Origin: Oscillospiraceae bacterium
GTDB taxonomy: Bacteria; Bacillota; Clostridia; Oscillospirales; Oscillospiraceae
Direction of reading: 5' to 3'
Length of the DNA: 64,000 nucleotides
Assembly: GCA_017545165.1 (NCBI GenBank)
Contig: JAFWQQ010000017.1
Location: forward strand, 1-64,000
In this document: positions 59,906 to 64,000 of the stretch, one piece after another
Position numbering within the stretch: position 1 is the stretch's first letter
How the letters are laid out: each line of letters opens with the position of its first letter
Translations under genes and position numbers: made by a program
The notes under the pieces: generated by a model
What the model was told of the DNA's origin: nothing
The model's input: only the letters and a program-made list of their open reading frames with translations
The model's database searches: none

Positions 59906-60775
59906 ATGAAAAAATTCGTCTCTATCCTTCTCGTCGGTATACTGCTCTTCGCCTTCAGTGTCCCGGCCTATGCGGCCACCCAAAGCCGGGCCGTCATCGC
60001 GGCGGATCTGACCGAGGAGCAGATCGAGCAGGTGTACAGTGCTTTCGGCGTAAGGCGCGGCAGCGTGATCGAGCTGCGCGTCACGAATCAGGAGGAGCGG
60101 CAGTATCTGGAAGGCTATGTGGATCCCGCTCTTATCGGATCCCGGGCGATCTCCAGCGTCTACGTGGAGCTGCTGCCCAGCGGTTCGGGCATGGACGTCA
60201 CCACCAGCAACATCACCTGGTGCACGCCGGAGATGTATATGAGCGCCCTTGCCACGGTCGGGATCACAGACGCAAGGATCATTGTCGCCGCCCCCTTCGG
60301 CGTCAGCGGTACCGCCGCCCTCACCGGAGTTTACAAGGCATATGAGGATATGACCGGCAGAAAGCTGGACGATCTGGCCAAGCTCATCAGCACCCAGGAG
60401 CTTACGATCACCGGGGATCTAGCCAGTCAAATCGGCAGCATGGATTCCACCGCCATCGTCAACGAGCTGAAGCTGATGCTGGACGAGACCAGGACGATGA
60501 CCGACGAGCAGATCCGTCAGACCATTCTGAGTATCGCCGGTGAATACAGCATCCAGCTCAGCGAGAAGCAGATCAGTCAGTTGATCGCGCTCTGCCGCTC
60601 TCTGGAGCAGTTGGATACGAATACCCTTCGCTACAATGTGGAATACGTACAGGGAACGCTGAACAAGCTCTCCACGGCAAGGACAGAGAAGAGCGGTTCC
60701 AGCGGCACGGCGGGAGAAGTGATCGAATCCATCGGCAGCTTCTTCGACCGGATCGGTCGTTTCCTGGGCCTTTGA
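59906..60775 (+). CDS. Secreted DUF1002 protein
   Basis: This 289-aa exported protein has a Sec signal peptide (KKFVSILLVG..., cleavage after AYA-A near residue 24), then the DUF1002 domain with TSNITWCTPEMYMSALATVG and AAPFGVSGTAALTGVYKAYE. The family is widespread in Firmicutes (Bacillus YpuA) with no firm function. GAGGAAAGGAAA lies before ATG. It is monocistronic, ending at a hairpin terminator. Confidence 0.9.
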   Translation: MKKFVSILLVGILLFAFSVPAYAATQSRAVIAADLTEEQIEQVYSAFGVRRGSVIELRVTNQEERQYLEGYVDPALIGSRAISSVYVELLPSGSGMDVTTSNITWCTPEMYMSALATVGITDARIIVAAPFGVSGTAALTGVYKAYEDMTGRKLDDLAKLISTQELTITGDLASQIGSMDSTAIVNELKLMLDETRTMTDEQIRQTILSIAGEYSIQLSEKQISQLIALCRSLEQLDTNTLRYNVEYVQGTLNKLSTARTEKSGSSGTAGEVIESIGSFFDRIGRFLGL

Positions 60776-60784
60776 TGCATCTGA

Positions 60785-60825
60785 GAAATCGACAGCGGAG
60801 CATAGCTCACGCTGTCGATTTCTCT
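60785..60825. terminator. Terminator between DUF1002 and radical SAM genes
   Basis: Perfect 13-bp stem (60785-60797 with 60810-60822) followed by TCTTT. Confidence 0.75.
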
Positions 60826-60833
60826 TTAAACTG

Positions 60834-61673
60834 TTATCCGCGTTTGGAAAACCTTTCCGCGTAACCGCAGCGTCTGCAAAGGGGTTCTGATACCTTTCTC
60901 CGGGAAAAGCCCTCATAGATCGCTTTGGCCCGCGGCCCGTCCAGGATTTCCTGCAGCTCTTGCGCAAAAAGGTTTCCGAGGGGGATGTCCCCTTCATGAT
61001 CCAGGCAGCAGGGAACCACAGTTCCGTCGCAGAGGACGCCGATCTGATCCCGCAGTCCATAGCAGAAGCCAGCGCTGCGCAGTTCGTCCAGCTCCAGATC
61101 CGGCCAGTGGAATCGCTCTCCCGGATCCAGCCAGATTTTTTCGGACAGCCTGCTGCCGTTTCGGCTCTTTTCCCAGGGCTGTGGGAAAGCTTCCGCCAAA
61201 AAACTCAGGATCTCTCCGTTCAGGTTTTCCAAGCCGCCCTGATTCCATAAGCGGAACTCACACAGGATCCCGGACGCCGCTGCCCGCTTCGCGAAATCCG
61301 TACAGGCGCCCAGATACGCGTGAAGCTCTCCCTGCTCATTTGCCTCAAAGGATTGGAGGGACAGATTGACCTTATGCAGCGCCCGGGAAGAGAGCAGGAT
61401 CTCCCCTCTCTGCTTCAGCAGCGTTCCGTTGGTTGTGATCATCACCCGAAATTCAAGCGCAGCGGCGATTTCCAGCAGCTCCTGCAGCTTTGGATGCAGA
61501 AGCGGCTCCCCCATCAGATGGAAATATAGATAATCCGTATGCCCCCGGAGCTTCGAAGCCAGGGTCTTAAACTCCTCCGTTGTCAGGAACTTTGGCTCTC
61601 TGCGGGTACCGGGGCAAAAGCTGCAGTGAAGATTGCAGACGTTTGTGATCTCCAGATAGGCTTTTCTGAGCAT
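60834..61673 (-). CDS. Radical SAM/SPASM domain protein
   Basis: This 279-aa enzyme has the radical SAM cysteines in CNLHCSFCPG (about residue 12), then the GEPLLHP motif. A C-terminal SPASM-type region has FCYG, CDGTVVPCC and CRRCGYAE, enough for one auxiliary iron-sulfur cluster. Known relatives modify peptides or act as maturases; no precursor peptide is seen next to it. ATG at 61673 has GGGAGG 8 nt upstream. Confidence 0.85.
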   Translation of the reverse strand: MLRKAYLEITNVCNLHCSFCPGTRREPKFLTTEEFKTLASKLRGHTDYLYFHLMGEPLLHPKLQELLEIAAALEFRVMITTNGTLLKQRGEILLSSRALHKVNLSLQSFEANEQGELHAYLGACTDFAKRAAASGILCEFRLWNQGGLENLNGEILSFLAEAFPQPWEKSRNGSRLSEKIWLDPGERFHWPDLELDELRSAGFCYGLRDQIGVLCDGTVVPCCLDHEGDIPLGNLFAQELQEILDGPRAKAIYEGFSRRKVSEPLCRRCGYAERFSKRG

Positions 61674-61766
61674 GGCGGCTGCCTCCCCTTCCAAAACGAC
61701 AAAACAAGCTTGCTAGGTCCGTTCTTTCGTGTTATACTGTAAAAAAAGGCGAAAGGCGGGTCACCC

Positions 61767-62534
61767 ATGAAAAAAGTACTCTGCTGTCTCATCCTGATGT
61801 CCCTTCTGCTCAGCGCGTGCGCACTGCCGCACTTGTCTTTCGGCGGAAAGACTGCTGCGCCTGCTGCTACTTCAGAACCGGGACCGGCCGCTTCCGCAGT
61901 TCCGGCCACCATCCCTGCTGCAACGCCGGAGCCGGTTATCATCTATGACGCTTTTTATGAAGCGGGGACCCACAGCGACGAATTCAACAACACCTGGGAT
62001 TACTTGCTGCGCATCCCGGCCATCCAGGCCTCCGGCTCGGACGCTACCCGCCTGAACCAGGAGGTGTTTACCGCGCTCTATCCCGCTGTCAAGGATGTGA
62101 AAGACGCCATAGAAAACGGAACCAGTCTGGGCGTCTTTCAGGTGGATTACACCGTATCCATCAATGACCAGTTGATCTCGATCGTGTGTGAAACAGACAC
62201 GAACTGGGGCTTTGAGAGCTACTATGTCCTCAACTTCGATGCCTCCACCAAGACGGAAGTCACCCAAGAGCAGCTTCTGCAGCGCTTCGGGCTGACTAAG
62301 GACCAGTTCCTGGATCTGGCGGTCCAGGTGATGCAGCAGTACTTTCAAGACTCCTTATCCGCAGCCCCAAAGGACGAGATGTATTGGGACCGCTATAACA
62401 AGAGCACGGCAAGAGAAAACTTTTCATCCGACTGCCAGCTGTATGTGGATAACAACAGTCAGCTCTGCATGATCGTCAAGCTCTACTCCTTTGCCGGAGC
62501 AGATTATTACTACCATATTTTTGTAGTCAAATGA
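61767..62534 (+). CDS. Lipoprotein with a DUF3298/RsiV-like domain
   Basis: This 255-aa protein has a lipoprotein signal peptide, with lipobox LLSAC (Cys at about residue 18), then an Ala/Pro/Thr-rich linker (about 28-57). The folded domain (about 60-255) is like the DUF4163/DUF3298 extracellular sensing domain of RsiV-type proteins (YTVSINDQLISIVCETD and the YYVLNFDASTKTEVT segment). There is no cytosolic anti-sigma part, so it is not an anti-sigma factor by itself. Ligand unknown. Confidence 0.72.
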   Translation: MKKVLCCLILMSLLLSACALPHLSFGGKTAAPAATSEPGPAASAVPATIPAATPEPVIIYDAFYEAGTHSDEFNNTWDYLLRIPAIQASGSDATRLNQEVFTALYPAVKDVKDAIENGTSLGVFQVDYTVSINDQLISIVCETDTNWGFESYYVLNFDASTKTEVTQEQLLQRFGLTKDQFLDLAVQVMQQYFQDSLSAAPKDEMYWDRYNKSTARENFSSDCQLYVDNNSQLCMIVKLYSFAGADYYYHIFVVK

Positions 62535-62547
62535 CTCTCTTTTCCCG

Positions 62548-62581
62548 AAAAACGGCCGCACCAGATGGTGCGGCCGTTTTT
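62548..62581. terminator. Bidirectional terminator between lipoprotein gene and ybaB
   Basis: AAAAACGGCCGCACC, short loop, GGTGCGGCCGTTTTT: about 15-bp perfect stem with A and T tracts on either side. Confidence 0.92.
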
Positions 62582-62595
62582 CGATTACGGCTCCG

Positions 62596-62940
62596 TCAAA
62601 AGAGGCCGGGGAAACCGCCGAAGCCGCCCTGAAGCTTGTTCATGGCTTTGCTGGTCTGCTCATCCGCTTTTTTCAGCGCGCCGTTCACAGCCGTCAGGAC
62701 CAGATCCTGCAGCATTTCCACGTCCTCAGGATCCACGACCTCGGGATCGATGGTGATGGAAGAGAATTCTCTGGTCCCGGTGACAACAGCCTTGACCGCG
62801 CCGCCGCCGGCAGTGAACTCAAATTCCGTAGACTCCAGATCCTGCTGCATTTTCATGAATTCCTGCTGCATTTTCTGGGCCTGCTTCAACATGTTTGCCT
62901 GATTGCCGGGCATAGCCCCGCGAAAACCGCCTTTTGCCAT
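62596..62940 (-). CDS. ybaB: YbaB/EbfC nucleoid-associated protein
   Basis: This 114-aa DNA-binding protein has the family block NMLKQAQKMQQEFMKMQQDL, GGGAVKAVVTG and IDPEVVDPEDVEMLQDLVL. A Gly/Phe-rich C-terminus is normal for the family. It is downstream of dnaX, the conserved dnaX-ybaB-recR context. GGAGA precedes the ATG. Confidence 0.96.
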   Translation of the reverse strand: MAKGGFRGAMPGNQANMLKQAQKMQQEFMKMQQDLESTEFEFTAGGGAVKAVVTGTREFSSITIDPEVVDPEDVEMLQDLVLTAVNGALKKADEQTSKAMNKLQGGFGGFPGLF

Positions 62941-62971
62941 ATTATCTTCTCCGATCTGCCGCTGAGCGGCT

Positions 62972-64000
62972 TTATTCTTCTATAAAATGTACTTCCTTGA
63001 ACTGCCTCAAATCATCCAGACTACGCGCCTGCCGATCCTGCGCCTGCATCAGACGAGTCTGAACGCGCATTTCATGTCCGCAAACATCTCTAGCCGCAGC
63101 CATGAGGCTCTGAAGAACGTCCTGACGCTGAAAACGCTTGAGCATGAAATCCGTTTGTGCTTCCAACACGAGAGAATTGCCCTCAACGATGCCGCGTACG
63201 CGCTCCTCATCCTCCAGCAGCAAGCGAACGTCATAGGGGATCGAGGAGAGTGCAGCGGAACGGATCCTGTCCCATGACTGCGGATCTTCCAGACCTTGCT
63301 CCGTTCTCCCCTTTTCTTGCTCTTCTTCAGTTTCCTGTTCCGCCTCCGGCTCCGGCTCGGGAAGCGGCGCATCCTCCGGCTCCGGGAAATCGTCCGTTAC
63401 AAGCTCAGGCCCCTCCGGTTCACGGGGATACACTTCCTCCTCGGGCGTCGGCCTCTCCTCTTCCGGGCTCGGAGAAAAACGAGGCGGCGCAAGCGCCGGA
63501 ACACCTCGCTCGACCTGCTCCTCCAGGCGCGAGATCCGTGCTCGCAGGCTGGCAAAGCTGTCACCCTCAGCCTCGCAGGACAACGCTACCAGGCAGAGCT
63601 CCGCCGCCGTGCGGGGATTGTTGACGTCCCGCAGGCCGTTCAAACAGCGCTGGACCGTCTCCATTGCCGCAATGATCGACTCTGTGGTCATCCGTTTGAC
63701 GAAATAACGCAGGGTTCGTTCCTCAAAGCTGCCGGAAATCAGGTTGAACCCGGCCTTGGGAGCAACACTCAGCATCATTGTATCCCGCAGCAGGGTGCTC
63801 AGCTCCTTAAGAACGGAGGAGGGATCCTTCCCGTCCATCCACATGCCCGAAAAAAGCTCCAGAGCCTTCGCGCTGTCGTGCTTCAAAACCGCGTCCAGCA
63901 GTTCCGAGATCCGCCGATTGCCGGCAAGGCCCACGCTTGTATACACAGCCTGAACATCGATCTTTTCATGCATGGAGCACTGGTCCAGAAGGCTCAGCGC
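62972..64000 (-). CDS. dnaX: DNA polymerase III gamma/tau subunit, C-terminal part
   Basis: The 3' part of dnaX; the 5' end lies beyond the window. The frame is open to the edge and begins ALSLLDQCS, the segment that follows the AAA+ core. The clamp-loader domain III (about first 150 visible residues) is followed by an acidic, proline-rich linker (about residues 180-240) and a C-terminal tau-like domain. There is no start codon in the window; an ATG at 63973 is internal. It is upstream of ybaB. Confidence 0.9.
   Translation of the reverse strand, partial: ALSLLDQCSMHEKIDVQAVYTSVGLAGNRRISELLDAVLKHDSAKALELFSGMWMDGKDPSSVLKELSTLLRDTMMLSVAPKAGFNLISGSFEERTLRYFVKRMTTESIIAAMETVQRCLNGLRDVNNPRTAAELCLVALSCEAEGDSFASLRARISRLEEQVERGVPALAPPRFSPSPEEERPTPEEEVYPREPEGPELVTDDFPEPEDAPLPEPEPEAEQETEEEQEKGRTEQGLEDPQSWDRIRSAALSSIPYDVRLLLEDEERVRGIVEGNSLVLEAQTDFMLKRFQRQDVLQSLMAAARDVCGHEMRVQTRLMQAQDRQARSLDDLRQFKEVHFIEE

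Overview
The window reads as the chromosome of a spore-forming, low-oxygen Firmicute of the Oscillospiraceae type (Clostridia). The evidence is the set of sporulation genes (cotJ, cwlD, spoIVA, sipL, spoVM and a SigH-type sigma factor), a type III glutamine synthetase, a PPi-type phosphofructokinase, Gram-positive housekeeping gene order (the run from cdaA through yicC, remA, gmk, priA, def, fmt, rsmB, rlmN, prpC and prkC to rsgA) and a moderately high GC content. This assignment is inference from gene content; no rRNA is present.

Layout. 1-4.8 kb is an accessory block: the 3' end of a group II intron, a TetR regulator with a perfect palindromic operator, an IS110-family element with a plausible bridge-RNA fold, an oleate hydratase gene broken by one in-frame amber codon, and palindrome-rich repeat DNA. 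4.8-11 kb holds an esterase, a cotJ spore-coat operon with cotJA and cotJB fused, a MATE transporter, tRNA-Leu(CAA), a GNAT enzyme and a TlpA-like/TrxA thioredoxin pair. 11-22 kb holds a PIG-L deacetylase with a sugar symporter, glutamine synthetase III, a phosphoesterase, a cytosolic BMP-domain protein with a ParB-like front end, a C39-like protein and a MoxR/VWA pair. 22-28 kb holds PPi-PFK and FBP aldolase (divergent), a P-type-ATPase-like protein that has lost its catalytic motifs, about 730 bp without a convincing gene, and a tyrosine recombinase. 28-38.5 kb holds radA, cwlD, spoIVA, nif3-like, trmK, small Zn/Cys proteins, sigH, ruvCAB, vanZ-like and yebC.

38.5-54.7 kb is one minus-strand array. 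It begins at a good sigma-A promoter before cdaA and runs through cdaR, rseC-like, yicC, remA, gmk, rpoZ, priA, def, fmt, rsmB, rlmN, prpC, prkC and rsgA into a 51-aa membrane protein, a 23-aa SpoVM homologue and sipL. 54.7-64 kb holds a class V aminotransferase with a DUF3343 partner, ispD-ispF, mreB, comF-like, membrane and secreted proteins, a radical SAM/SPASM protein, ybaB and the 3' part of dnaX, cut by the window end.

The best discoveries are: spoVM, which is too short for standard ORF calling and sits beside sipL behind a sigma-E-like promoter, 7 kb from spoIVA, so that the three coat-basement genes lie close together; the pseudo-P-type ATPase; the BMP/ParB-like fusion; the amber-interrupted oleate hydratase next to an IS110 insertion; and a hairpin that buries the yebC ribosome binding site.
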